Shown here piece by piece: positions 12,070 through 25,260 of a DNA stretch of 64,000 bases. How positions within the stretch are numbered: the first letter of the stretch is position 1; every line of letters begins with the position of its first letter. The stretch is from positions 1,225,001 to 1,289,000 of the forward strand of contig JAQFVV010006337.1 of the NCBI GenBank assembly GCA_028023455.1, written 5' to 3'. Made by a program: the position numbers and the translations under genes. The notes beneath the pieces are model-generated. The model saw nothing but the letters and a program-made list of their open reading frames with translations. It was not told the origin of the DNA and searched no databases. The stretch is from Epiperipatus broadwayi. Taxonomy: Eukaryota; Onychophora; Udeonychophora; Euonychophora; Peripatidae.

Positions 12070-14012
12070 AGGCAAAAGTAAAATTGTTAACATGTTTTAA
12101 TAAGATGCACAGAAGAGAGATTTTCCAGGTAGTTGGAATAATACAAGAGTAAGGCTACTATTTAAAGAAAGGGTAAGGATCATAGAAAGTTAAACAATTA
12201 TAGACCGATAGTGATAACATATTTTATATAAAGTTTTTTTTATATATGGTGGCTGGAAGGGTTGCAAAATGGATGGAAGAGAATAATATAGTGGGAGAAA
12301 TGCAAGGTTTTCCATTGGATAAATGTATAGGATATAGTTTATTTGTAGTTACACAACTTGTGGATGTGAATACAGGTAGACAGTTATATATGGCTTTTAT
12401 AGATATAGAGAAGGCATATGATAAAATAAATAAAAATAGATTATGGATAAGTTTAGTAAATTTGGGAATGGATGGAACTTTAGTGGATATTATTAAGAAA
12501 TTATATGAAAATAATTACTATACATATCAATTAAGGAATATAGAATCAGTTAAAGATAAAAATGGGGTGGGACTGAGTCAAGAATGCCCTATGTCACCTT
12601 TTTGTTTTTGTTGTATTAGAGAGAAATGGAAAGAGTACTAGAAAGATTATGAAGAAAGATAGAGATTCCATAAATACATGGCAAGGGAGTCTATACATTA
12701 TTGGGTCTTTTATTTCCAGATGATGTCTTTTTGTGTACAGAAAAAAGGGAAGATATGGAAGTTATGCTGAGGACATGTGCAAGGGTGGGGAAAGAGATGG
12801 AAAGTTTAGTGAAAAAAAATCCAAAGTAATGATGATTAATGCTGGGGAAAAAAAATACAATGAATTTTTATTGGGGGATATAAAGTTAAGTGTGGTGAAT
12901 AGATATAACTATTTGGGAATTGTCTTAAGCAATCAGAGAAACAGCTTGAATGAATGGAAGAAAAAAATAGTAAATGAAGCAAAGAAAAAAAGGGATTGAT
13001 AAAGAAATTAACAGTGTTTTTATATAATAAATATGAGGTAGCAAGAATTGTATGGAAGGGAGCAGAGATAGCAGGGTTAACGTATGATAATGCATTATGT
13101 GTTAGTAAAGGGTATTAGATCACTGGAAAAAGTTCAAAGGGAAGTAGGAAGACATGCATTAGATGAAGATGTGTGGATGGCAAAGGAGGCAATTCAAGGA
13201 GAAATGGGATGGTCAAGTTTTTATATGAGAGATGCAAAAAGCAAAATGAAAATGTTCGATAGATTGCAGTTTATGAATAATAAAAGAATAGCCAAAATAG
13301 TATTTAATTGGGTTATGAATAAAGGGCAGGTAATATGATTGATGAGAAAGGTAATATGGTATGCAGAAGATTTGGATAACGAATTTATGTCAGCATTCTT
13401 GTACAAAAGCTGGGATGATTGCACTGGGAGAATTGTTGAGTGTTGTAGTGATACAGTAGAATAAAACAATAGATGTATTAATAAAGAATAGGGAGTTGGA
13501 TAGATGAAGAACTACTATGGAGAATAAAAAGAATTTAAATATATATAGAAGTAAACAATATTGGGTGCAAGTTAATTTATGATAATAGCAAGGAAAGTAG
13601 TTTATTGTTCAAGACTCAAATGGGATCTTTAGCAACAAGGGATTATACACATAAATGGAAAAATGTGGGTGATTTAATCTGCAAGCTGTGTAAGAATGGA
13701 ATTAAAAATATTAGGTATCTGTTAGTTGAATGTAAATGCCTAAAAGCAGAAAGAGTAAAAATAATAAAGTTGTGGAAGACTAAATATAAGCAAAGTTATA
13801 CAGAAAGTGGGTTATTGATATTTAGGCTGGGTTTGGGAAAAGTTAAGAGGATTTAGATATAAAGACCATAAATGGGATAGAACAGAATATGGGGAAAGGT
13901 AGGTAGAAAATGGAAAGAGAAAGTAAAGTGGCTAACAAATTTCTCTGGGCATAGTTGCTGAGAGTTTCCTGACTCCATATAAAGAAAAGTCACAGTGCAT
14001 CACATCATATCC
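12070..14012 (+). pseudogene. Non-LTR retrotransposon (LINE), 5'-truncated reverse transcriptase
   Basis: In active form this is a target-primed reverse transcriptase. The copy is truncated before the fingers region and broken by several frameshifts. Reverse-transcriptase motif A is clear in 12246-12641 (FIDIEKAYD, residues 51-59 of that frame), motif B appears as GLSQECPMSP (family sense GLRQGCPMSP), and motif C at about 12715 reads FPDDVFLC, with Pro where FADD is expected. The thumb and C-terminal region continues through 12733-13856 and ends in a zinc-knuckle-like CX2C-X8-Y-X4-C at about 13680-13740, with Tyr replacing the usual His. The 3' end is a short CATCACATCA-type tail. It is the same family as the copies at 35086-36436 and 39331-41266. 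No endonuclease domain remains. Confidence 0.9.
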
Positions 14013-14773
<761 letters not shown>

Positions 14774-16663
14774 CATTTATTGTAGAAAAATAATCCTGAA
14801 TTTTAATAAATTCACAAATAATTGTTTTTTATTTGAACTATTTTCTCCAAATAATATTTTAAAAATGTGTGATGTCAGATATACAAAAGGGCACTCAACA
14901 AGGCAGAGCTAAAGCCTTCCTTATCTTACCAAATTGTTGCTGTCTTGGCCATCTATGGAATTTCTACCAAACTAAAATTTTACAATAAATTATATATAAT
15001 TTAACACAGGTATTTAAAAATAAAGTTGTCAAAAACTTTCAATAGGTGATGAATAATTTTAAAATTGAATTACTTCAGATTTAATGATTGAAAGTTTAAA
15101 TCTTTTTTAATTAACAAAAAAATGTATAATTAAAAGAAAGTTTAATATTTATATATATTTTGAAATTGATATTATAAAACTATTATGATATATTTAAAAT
15201 CAAAGAAAGAAGGAATATAAGTCTTTCATTTTTCTATAATTAAAATAATTAAAATATGAAAAATGTAAAGAGTTTACACAATTTTAATAAATTATTTTAA
15301 ACTACTTTATATTCATTTATTTGTGTGTGCATATGTATGTGTGACAATTTCTATTTTACATGTTAAAAGAATTTAAATTATTTAATATTACAAGTGCTGA
15401 AGCCAAAGTGTTCAATATACATATATTAGAGCAAATACTTTTTTTAAAAAAGATGTGAATCTATTGTTTTGAATTCACTTATATATGGATTCCACCAACC
15501 ATTGTTTAAGTAGTAATAGGTTTTAGCAAAATTATATTATTAGTTATCATTTATTAAAATAAATTATCTTACCTTGAATTAATGTTTTTAACATTTCATT
15601 ATTTATTATGATACTATAGAAGAGAGAATTAATGTTGTCTATAAGTTTATTGTGAAAATAAAACAGAATTTATCTATGATGGCCAACTTTAGAATTGTAA
15701 ACTATGACAACACAAAATTCACCGATGTTGTTTCAAGGAAATTTCCTTCATAATTGGTGGCAAGTCCTTAAATATTATTAATCACAAACCATAATAGACA
15801 TGAACTATGTTTTTATTAAGCAGATTTTATTTATTTTATTTTAAAATGTGACTTCAAATATATATATATAATTATTAAATATGTGCTTTTTATATTCTAT
15901 AAACATGCACTGTAATTTTAAAATGTAATGAATTTTTCTTAAACTGCTATAATTTATAAATATCTGCACTTAATATATATACATATATGGTTTTGATTAA
16001 GTAATTAATTATAATCAATCTTATTTTATAGACTTTACCTTAACTATTCATCAGTTGAGAAACTCAAGCCACCATCTCTCAATATTCATGAATTTTGTGA
16101 ATAATCTTCATATATAACTAACACTTCTATCTCTATCTTTCTTTTCTATAGTTTACAAGTTTAAAGAAACACTTATATTATTAGCAGCTGCAACAGTAAA
16201 TATCAAGTGCTTGCAGAAACACATTTTTCTGATTATATCACCAATTCATCAGACAACATGACATCTAAAACACACATATTATAGTGAAACAATTCTTTTT
16301 ATACACATCTTAATAGGATATATTTTATTTTAAGATGTTCAAGATATAGTATTACTTGATCTTCAAACAATATCATGTTTAAATGTATACAATAATGCAG
16401 CAAAAATTGATGAATTTCATAAAAGTAAATAGCATGTTTTTTATACATACACATCTATCTACATATTATAATGCAGTGGAACTGAGGGATTCATTAATCT
16501 TTAAAAACCTGAATATATATTTATTTTAATAAAGTAAATGTACAAATATACCTCAATAAAAGAAAAGAGTAGTGTGGCATATATATATATATTGTAACAG
16601 GAACCAACATCAAAGCCTGTCACAAGAGAAAGTTAGACATTCACACACATATCTGCAACACAG

Positions 16664-16706
<43 letters not shown>

Positions 16707-16923
16707 TATATATATATATATATATATATATTCATATGAGCTATTATTCATTATCTTTTATAAAATGTGCATATATATAATGGTTAAATGGCCAAAAGTA
16801 AACTAAAGAAATGTATATAATTTGTTTTTGGGGTTTTTTTTTTGTATAGTATGTAAAAAGAAAAAAAAAGTGAGAGAAAATTAAAAATAAAAATTATAAC
16901 ATTATAATTAATTTTCTCTCTTA
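14774..16923. other. A+T-rich spacer with (TA)n tracts
   Basis: No gene is recognised. A compound TA tract occupies about 16666-16732: a run, a GAATATA interruption, then a second run. The whole is close to a self-complementary palindrome (ATATGAATATAT and ATATATTCATAT). Shorter TA runs occur near 15858 and 16580. Confidence 0.5.
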
Positions 16924-17675
16924 TTAACCCTCTGAGGGGTCCTTACTAGATGACTTGAAGCTGCTTAAAGTAGCTTGAAGTCCGTTGTTTTTAACACTAC
17001 GATAAAGATTTTACATTCTTTTTAAAGGTTAAAAAAAGTTCCATAAGATGCTGCCCTCTCTTGAATTATTTTACAAGTAAAAAATCAATAAAACTGCACA
17101 TCAAAGTCTAACAAAAGAAGTAGGCTGTACGTTCTTCATTTTGATTGCTATAACCATCAAGTTCAAAGAAAGCCGCTTGTCAAAATGAAGCTGCTAAGAT
17201 TTCTTTTCATTCATTTTGAAAGTGATAAATGAATGTTTTAAACCATTTTAAAAGTATTTTTTTTACGTATTTTTTGACATATTATAAATTATTTTGATAA
17301 AATATGCTAAAAATAAAATTATTTTAGAAAAATAGTTAAGACTTTAGCAAAAATTATTTACTTATCCATGCAATGTAAAATTGGGAAAGAAATCACAGAC
17401 ATCATCAAAACTTTTTGGTTGGTCAGTAACATTTGTTTTATTTTTTCTGCTATTGAATATTTTTATAATTATAAATAAAAATTTATTTTTGGAAAAACTT
17501 TCATTCACTTTCATAACCTGACAAAATATTAATATACTTTTTACAAACGAATCTAAAGTGAATATAATATTAAAAGATGAATATATTTTGACAGTTGAGT
17601 TTGTGACTTGACCAATTAAAAGTTTAGACTTTTACCTCACTCGGCCAATAAAATAATTAGCACACCAAAGGTTAA
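16924..17675. mobile_element. Possible piggyBac-like MITE bounded by TTAA
   Basis: The left edge reads TTAACCCTCTGAGG (16924-16937). The right edge, read inward on the minus strand, is TTAACCTTTGGTG (17675-17663). Both edges begin TTAACC, as expected for a TTAA target followed by a C-rich terminal repeat of the piggyBac superfamily, but the match decays after a few bases. The interior has no open frame. The 752-bp size suits a non-autonomous element. It could be coincidence in A+T-rich DNA. Confidence 0.3.
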
Positions 17676-19655
17676 AAAAAAAGAAAATTTGCTGTTAAAG
17701 AAAAAGATGTTTATCTGTGTAAATAATCTACATGTCTGGGTATAAATGTCTGGGTAGAAATTTATTTCCATTGTATTTATTTTAATTTTCTGTTATTGTT
17801 TTGTAATGTTTATTTTCCAAATTCTGAATGGATTGCTTTTAGCTAAAACCTATTAAAATGTTTTCTTTTGTCAAATATTTAGAATTTAAGAGGGGAAATC
17901 AAATTTGGAAAAATAACAAGTAATGAGAAATTAAATTAAATAGGGATTGCACATAATTTTCACTATCAACATTCGATTCCAAATAATAAAAAAATAAAAG
18001 AAAGTTTTCTGAGCCTTTAGTAAATAACTGCAGATATTGGATGAGATTAAAAAAATAGAACATTTTTTGATTCTATCAAATAAAAAATATATAATTTTTT
18101 GGATTTATTTTGAAAAAGAAATAAAAGGTTGCTGGGAGGGAGTTAGCTTTGGGTAGCCAGAGCAAGGGAGAAGAAACCTTTTTTTCTACACAGCACTGAG
18201 ATGTTGGTAAAAAATTGTTAACTTATCAATTAAAACAGTTGCCAATGGAAAATAAATATTTCATTGGATTACTAAAATTACCACTGAAAAATATAAATCA
18301 AAAATGCAGCTGAAAGAATATGTGAACACCAATATGATGATTATGGGTAAAGTCATAAATGTACTTGGCTATTGCCTTACCACCCACTCAAGGAAATGTG
18401 CTATTGACCCTATTGTCTACCTAAAAACTGAAATCTGCATCTGACAAAAACTTCCCACAAATTAGAAAAAAAAAACAATTTGTCAACTCCACAAGAAGCT
18501 GAAAATAAAGATACTATCTGAACAGTTAATATGGCCATATCTTTATAGTAAGCTTATGCTTTTATGTATCTGAATAATACAAGTTCTCAGGGACTAAGGT
18601 AATTATTGCATTTTTTAAATATATCATATAATATAACCCATATGTGTATCATATATTTTTTTGTTTTATGTAAAACTGTACTTTAACTTTAATCATTTTC
18701 TATGAACGTAATATATGTAGTTTCAAGAAAGTAGTGAGTATTTGTTTTCTTAAATCTCATTAAATGCATTCCATGAACTTATCAATATATCTGTGTGATT
18801 AGACAAATAAATATATAATCTAGTATTAATATATCTCTGTCAGTATAGTTACTACTTGCCATGTGATTGAATTAGCTAGGATCAGACCCCCATAATTATG
18901 CTAACATAAATTCCCCAACATATACCCTCAGGATAATTTTTATTTTGATAGTAGGATTGGCACTCAGAATTGGCTAAATCTGATGACCATAAATATGCTG
19001 CTAGGGCTAGGGTCCATATTAATAGGGAATATGTAAATAAATATTGTCAGGTAAATAGAGTGAAGTGACTGATTTATTTCATTAAAAACTTTTGCTTCAT
19101 AATAATATTAATAGGTCAAATAAATGTTAGGATATCTCTAAAATTGTTTTCTTAATGATAAGATTTAAAATAAATTATCTGCAAGTCAATGGCAACTAGA
19201 CAGTCATCCCAATAAATTAAATAAAAATGTAATATATGTTAAATTAGCAAAAATATAACCAAATATAACCAGCATCATTACAATGGCACTCAATGTGGAA
19301 CTCTGAAGAATGGAAAATGTTATGAATATATGAATAAAAATATTTTTTAGTATTCTATTTAAATAAAATAAAATTGCAATAAGAGTTAGAGTAGTAAAAA
19401 TATTGAAGTGGATTGTAGTTTAGACAACCAAAACAGGGTAAGTATGACAGGCAGCATAGTACTTTGTGAGATGGACAGTTGAACCTTGCATATTTTATAC
19501 AAGAAAGAAATCAAATCAAAATAATATAAGTATGAATACAAATATAAACATGAATACAAATAGAAAGAAAGATCAGGTGTATTGAAAAAATACATTGCAG
19601 CATGGGCAAACAAGAAGGAAATAGTCAAAATAAAAAATATTTAGAGAGCAGAAAG
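17676..19655. other. A+T-rich spacer
   Basis: No gene is recognised. Two segments are less A+T-rich than the rest (about 18120-18180 and 18300-18480). Their six-frame reading gives no domain I know. The minus-strand frame at 19386-19628 is hydrophobic and has no homologous copy. Confidence 0.4.
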
Positions 19656-20470
19656 GGAAGATACCAGAACATTTAAATAGTCTACAGAGATATTTTAGTA
19701 GCCATAGGATACCAGAAGTGGATAAAATAGTGATAGCATATAGTCACCTTCAGGGGTATGCCCAGATATGGTGGGAATCAATGCTACCCCAACCAGAAAC
19801 TTTTCAAGAATATAAAATGGTCTTAAGAAAATCCTTTTGGACCAAAGAACAGCAAGAGAGTATTAAAGCCCGGTTAATGGAAAACAAGTATAATGAAGAG
19901 AATGCAGAAGGTTGCATACAGATTTTCAGATGTTTTAGAAGCATGTAAACTGTCTGAAAGGTATATTATGAGTATTCTATGCAGAAAATGTACCATAAAA
20001 AATAAACAGTATACTAAAGAGGAGGAGTGTTAGGTTAGCCAAAGAAACTGACAATATATTAGGTCAGACAGAGATCAGTGAGCAAAGATGATGGTGGGAA
20101 GCCAAAAAGTCCCTGGTGGTTGAGACAAGGACATTAGAAATTAAGGAAGAAGTTAGAAATGAAAATAAAGCTACGCAAGTCAAATGAGACAGAGGCTAAT
20201 CCACAGAAAGAAAAGAAAACAATTAGGAAATTTGGTGTGATCGTGGGAAGATTGAGTTCCAAGTTACATCAAACAGGCTTGCTCCAAGATCCTTATAATG
20301 TTCAGTCAGATGAAAATAGAAACATTAGACTCAGGTAGCCAGATTTCAGTGCTATCAGAGAAAATATATTCCTATATAATATGTAAAAAACTTAGAATAC
20401 AAACCCTTGTGACAAAATCAATCCAGACAATGATGGTGACAGCTGAAAAGCATATATATATATATATATA
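19656..20470 (+). pseudogene. LTR-retrotransposon gag and protease remnant
   Basis: A Retrotrans_gag-type capsid segment is readable from about 19670 to 19948, including VDKIVIAYSHLQGYAQIWWE and a downstream KEQQESIKARLMENKY. The HLxGxAxxWW motif is the family hallmark. Downstream, after several frame breaks, a retropepsin active site is readable at about 20325-20360 as LDSGSQISVLSEKIY (D-S-G core). The order gag then protease is correct for the plus strand, and reverse transcriptase and integrase are absent. In active elements the capsid packages element RNA and the protease matures it. A (TA)n tract ends the readable part at 20454-20471. No LTRs were identified. Confidence 0.8.
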
Positions 20471-22555
20471 TGGTTGAAGTGCATTATAAAAATCATTGAA
20501 TGATAAGATCAATTCCATGATAATGATAATTGATGTTTCACTGAATACTATTATGCTGCTGTTGTGCTTTAGCTTTAAATCACTCTCTCATGGTTATCTT
20601 TAGCATTGTTTTGCCAGTTTTACATTCATTTATAAGTAAATATTGATTTATTAGTTCAAAAACAAAATCTGAAGATATCAGCAGTTCATAGACAAAAATT
20701 ACAAATAATCTGACAAGACATAGATGATTGTTAATTTGTAGATTCTTTGTTCTTGGATATATAAACAAACTTATATACTTTTTAATGAGCAAAAACAATT
20801 GCATAATTTTGTACTTAATTTAAATGTGTATGATTAGTTTTGCAAAATATTTGTATAGAATCATTAAAAAATAAATACGTTCATGTTTACACTCAGATTT
20901 TTTTGAAATATGTTTCATTATTGAAAATACACATTAAGAAATTTGAAATTAATGGTAAATATTATGTAAAAAAAATTTTTAAATAAAGCTTTTAAGTAAA
21001 TATCTGGCTAAAAAGTAGGAAAATTACAAAGTAATTTGCTTCTCGCTTAATTTGTCATTCTTGGAAAATATCAGAAATCATATTGTCATTCCATAAAAAC
21101 ATTTGAGGCCTTTTTAATTTTTACAATATATTTGAACCTCAAATACTTTTATGAAATGATAGTATTTCTGCACTTTCCAATTGTTTTATAACAAATTTAG
21201 ATTCTTAAGATCTCTGCTATTTTCCACGAAGATAAATTAACCAAAAAACAGATTACTTTGTTATTTTTCTACTTTTTAGTTTATTTTTTTATATATATAT
21301 TTAAATATTATTTTAAAAAAATGGTTAAAACTACAAAAAAATCTGACAAAAATATTGACGTATTGTTTTTTAAATTAATTTAATTCAAATCAATATTAAC
21401 AAAATTTCATTCTCCAAATGTAATGTTTTTATCAGATATATTTTTTATTTTTAATTAAATTAATTAATTGTGAATTAAATCAATATTAAACAAAATTTTA
21501 TTCTACAATTGTAATATTTTTATCTGCTCAGCTATTAAAGAGTTTTCTAGGGAAGCATAAGGATGTGAGTTTGAGTTCTAAACAGGAACAGATTTTTTTT
21601 CCCTGTTAAAAATTCTAAAATATGTACATACAGACAGAAACATATACATACAGGGCAATTTAATATAAATGTATTTAAAAGAATGATTGAAACGATCTTT
21701 CAAAGATCACAGTAATGAATTTTTGTGATAATTTAATACATGAAACTGCAATTTTAAATTTTAAAACAGAATTTCATTACTTTATGATGATTTTATAATT
21801 TTTTGTTTACATTTACAAAATGGAATCATTCAATAAAGATTTTGTTAATTTACTTTTTTGATAGGGTTACAGAAATTAACCAATAAAAAGTATGAATTTT
21901 ACATAATTATTATTTTTTTTATATTTGGAAACTTTAAATATGGTTTTTAAAAAATATTTTTTGTTTGCAAATTTATGTTTCTAACAAATGATGACCAATT
22001 TATTGATACATAATATTGAATAAAAATTTTAATATTAAAATGATAAACTAATGACTCAAAGTTTCACTAAAGGATTGGTGGAAAAATAAATGAGACAGAG
22101 GGTTAAGAATATTTAAACCAGTCAAACATTTTCTTAATATAATGTAGAAATCTTCTCAGTTTTTTATTAATATACAGTAAGATTTATCTTCAATAGCAGG
22201 TTCTTAATCATCTAATAAATTCTTTGTTTTATGATTATCCAAGAGCCCTGCATGGTTTGGTACACTTGATAGATTATCCAGCATGGGATTAGGAGGCCCC
22301 AGGTTCACTTCTAATACTCACAGTCTGGCACTCAAACTTCTTATGAACTCCCAAGCAATAAAGCCATATGCCTTCTTTTATTATTCAAGAGTTTTTTCTT
22401 CAGTATATCTTTGCAGTATTTCCACTTTCCTTATCGTCTTTAATTTAAATGTCCAAAAAGGTGATCTATCAAATTTTATTTTCAAATAAAAGTTAATATG
22501 AATTATCATTAACTCACAGAAATAAAATAAAAATCTTCACCTGTCCTTTAGAATG
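20471..22555. other. A+T-rich spacer with two weak SINE-like motifs
   Basis: No gene is recognised. At about 21525-21580 a segment with GCTCAGCTATTAAAGAG followed by GAGTTTGAGTTCTAA resembles the A and B boxes of a tRNA-derived SINE. At about 22250-22315 a second segment ends in CAGGTTCACTTCTAAT. Neither has a matching copy, tail or clear target duplication, so both remain weak candidates. Confidence 0.3.
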
Positions 22556-22830
22556 GATAACCATGGGGGAGGAATAGAATTCTATGAGGATTTTATAACG
22601 TCTTTCTGTTTCACCAAAGATATGTCACCTAATGTAAGTTTTAATAATAGATGCCAGATGATGGTGCTTAATAAAATCCCTATCCAGTGCTGTCCTAACC
22701 AATATCCTCAGACTAATTATTAGCTTATGGCTATTATTAGTGATGAATTTTGGATCTTGAACAGTGCACCTGAAACTTTAGGATCTAATGCACATTCCTT
22801 CTAGCAGCCATCATTTATTTCTGTTTTACA
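22556..22830 (+). repeat. Dispersed repeat family D, diverged copy
   Basis: This shares an ordered series of motifs with 26530-26800: GATGCCAGA, then CAATATC[C/A][T/C]CAGACTA, TTCTAGCT/TATTAGCT, TTGGATCTTGA/TGGATCTGAG, TTAGGATCTAAT and CAGCAGCC. It is noncoding. The family is also seen at 41870-42090 (inverted) and in part at 60393-60545. Confidence 0.6.
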
Positions 22831-24585
22831 ATAAATCTACCATCTCAAATTGGAAAAACATATAGATGTTTTAAATCTAGAATAACTTGCCTATATTATC
22901 AAATATAACTGAAACCAGTTCATTATCTATATATTATGGTGTTATTAGATTATGTGGATATAAGATAATAAAATATCACATGATTCTATCACATGATTCC
23001 AACTTACACATCGCTGTTTCAACAGCATACTTTTTTCCCACAACTATGCCACCTAATGTGAGCTTCATTAAGTGCATTGTTTTATGATTCAAAGCATAAT
23101 GCTGATGAAATCTTTAAACTAGACACTAATCTAAAGATAATTATTTATTAAACCATTACCATCTGTTATCTACTATCTACCAAAACTTATATTAGGTGAC
23201 TTATCTATGGTGAAAGAAAAAGAGAATGTTGCTGAAATAGCAATGTATAAACTGGAGTCATATGGTAAAGTCATGGGAATATTTTATTCATAGAAAGTCT
23301 ATGTGTTGTTGGATTTTTTTTTTTAAATATTCCTTTTTAAAAATTTTTTTTACTCTTTATCTAAGAATAACTAACTATTATTAACCATATTCAGCTTCAG
23401 TGACTAATGATTATTTAGCTATTAATTAGCTATAAATCAGCTATTTGACATTTTTCTATGCTTTTCTTCTGGCAGATGAAGATACTATCGACTTATTATG
23501 AGAGTTTTTCACACACATATATATAATTTGCATTCATCTATATATCAAGAGTTTTTAATTATACAGATAAACAAATAGATATAATAGTAAAAAATCAAAT
23601 AAATGCGTTTCAAATGTATCAGGAGAATGAATGCAAATATACAAGCAAACCTTTTATGTTAATTAATGTCAAGATTACATTAAGATGTAAATAAGATTCA
23701 CTTTTTTATTTTTGTCAGTATAGTTATGCAAAGTGAAATCAAAGTGTGTGTAGAAATTTAAGAAAAGTAATTAAAATAATTATTAATTTTTAATTGATTA
23801 TAGTAAAAATATAGCTAATATATTTGAAATCTATACAATAGAGTAGTGAATTTTTGAGAGAAACAAATAAAAATATTCAGTTTCGATTATAATTGCTATC
23901 CAAAACATTTGTAATTCCCTAACCTCCCATTAAATTTCTTTGAAAAAAAATAATTTAGTAAACATGGAACAAAATGTGATTTTAAAGAAGCATAAATTTT
24001 AATTTAATCTAATTATATTTTTTAAAATTTATTTTGTTTATTTCGGAATGACAACAGAAACGAATAAACAAGAAAATATTTACCACTCGATCTAATTTCA
24101 ATTAAGTAGAATTTTAATTAAACTTGAGAATTATTATTATTAAGTTTAAGCGCATTTGTCAGTAATTTTTTAAAAAAGAATGTAAATCTTTTCTTGACTG
24201 GATTGGTATAAACAATATATTTATAATATGTAAAGTGGAGACAATTTTTAGATGTGGTATGTGTGCTTAAAACAAAAAGAGGAAACTAATTAGATAAATT
24301 TGAGAATTAAAATAATAGTAATAAAATTATTAAAAAAATAACTGGAAGCAGGAATACTGAATTGAAAACTCGAAAAGAACATTGTCAGACCAAAAGCTAC
24401 GTATTTAAAGTAATACAAGACATTAGTGTATAGTTATTATTTAGCTTAAATATTCATTTATAAAATAAAATCTTTGTTTATATTTCGTTTAAAAACTAGA
24501 ACCATCTAGGCAGCATTTTGGAAGCTGTTGTCTGCAGATCTTTCGGTTCTCTTCAAAGCTTTTTCTTCGATGAAAACATTTAACA
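22831..24585. other. A+T-rich spacer
   Basis: No gene is recognised. A short segment at 23040-23070 (GCCACCTAATGTGAGCTTC) resembles GTCACCTAATGTAAGTTTT at 22626, a possible fragment of family D. The rest is A+T-rich with scattered TA runs. Confidence 0.4.
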
Positions 24586-25049
24586 ATTTAGATTGTTCTT
24601 CTTGTTCCTCTTTTTTTCTGTATGCTTTCTTCATCTTCTAAGGGCTTCCAATATGTCTTCCAAACCATCACACCTATATGTTGCTGATTTCTTTCGTACA
24701 TTTTTTTGGCATATTTTGCTTTATGATACTTGTAATCTGGCATCCTGGAATGGGATATTCTACCACACTTCTCAATTTCACCATTTGTTTTTAAGAAACT
24801 GTCTATACTCTTATCCCCTCTTCTTTTCTATACCTTTCCATTTCTATGTTTATTCGCATCTTTTCTTGCCTATCTATGCTTCAAAATGTATACATTAATT
24901 TTTTAGCATAATGTTTAAAACTGTCCAGTCTTTTCTATATTGTTTTCCACCAATTTCTTGCCATGCCTTCTAAATGATTACTTGCAATGATTATTTTCTC
25001 TTCTTCTTCTTCTGCCTTATATATATATATATATATATATAAGCAGAAG

Positions 25050-25100
<51 letters not shown>

Positions 25101-25260
25101 CTTCTCCAAGCTTTCTAAGTATTCAAATGAGTCTTCTCCTTCTCTTTCCTCCAAATGTTTTTATTCTAATTATATCTTGCATTTTCATTTTATATTTTAA
25201 AAATATTTTTAAACTACCTCAAAATGTAAAAACCTTCCCCCCCTTGGAATACAATCTCAC
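24586..25260 (-). pseudogene. gag remnant of an LTR retrotransposon
   Basis: Reading leftward from about 25170, the frame contains KTFGGKREGEDSFEYLESLE, comparable to the RFKGDREESPFDYLDSF segment of the gag at 37.2 kb. After a large (TA)n interruption (25021-25095) it resumes with IIIASNHLEGMARNWWKTI (about 24985-24930), matching the HLxGxAxxWW capsid motif, then a stop and RQEKMRINI, comparable to KEQQESIKARL at 19.85 kb. It is broken by stops and frameshifts. The long plus-strand open frame at 24593-24898 is only the antisense of this remnant. It shows that the same gag lineage left at least three copies in the window. Confidence 0.72.
25018..25095. repeat. (TA)n tract with palindromic arms inside the gag remnant
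   Basis: A first TA run is flanked by CTTCTGCCTTATATA and TATATAAGCAGAAG, nearly perfect inverted arms around the run, and is followed by a second TA run to 25095. It interrupts the gag reading frame and could extrude as a cruciform. Confidence 0.8.

Noticed and set aside
12733-13338. Separate small genes in the LINE region
   Set aside because: The frames are consecutive pieces of one RT C-terminal region split by frameshifts, as the intact-frame copy at 35.2-36.4 kb shows.
24593-24898. 101-codon plus-strand frame with Phe/Leu-rich, membrane-like sequence
   Set aside because: It is the antisense of a purine-rich gag remnant that reads sensibly on the minus strand.
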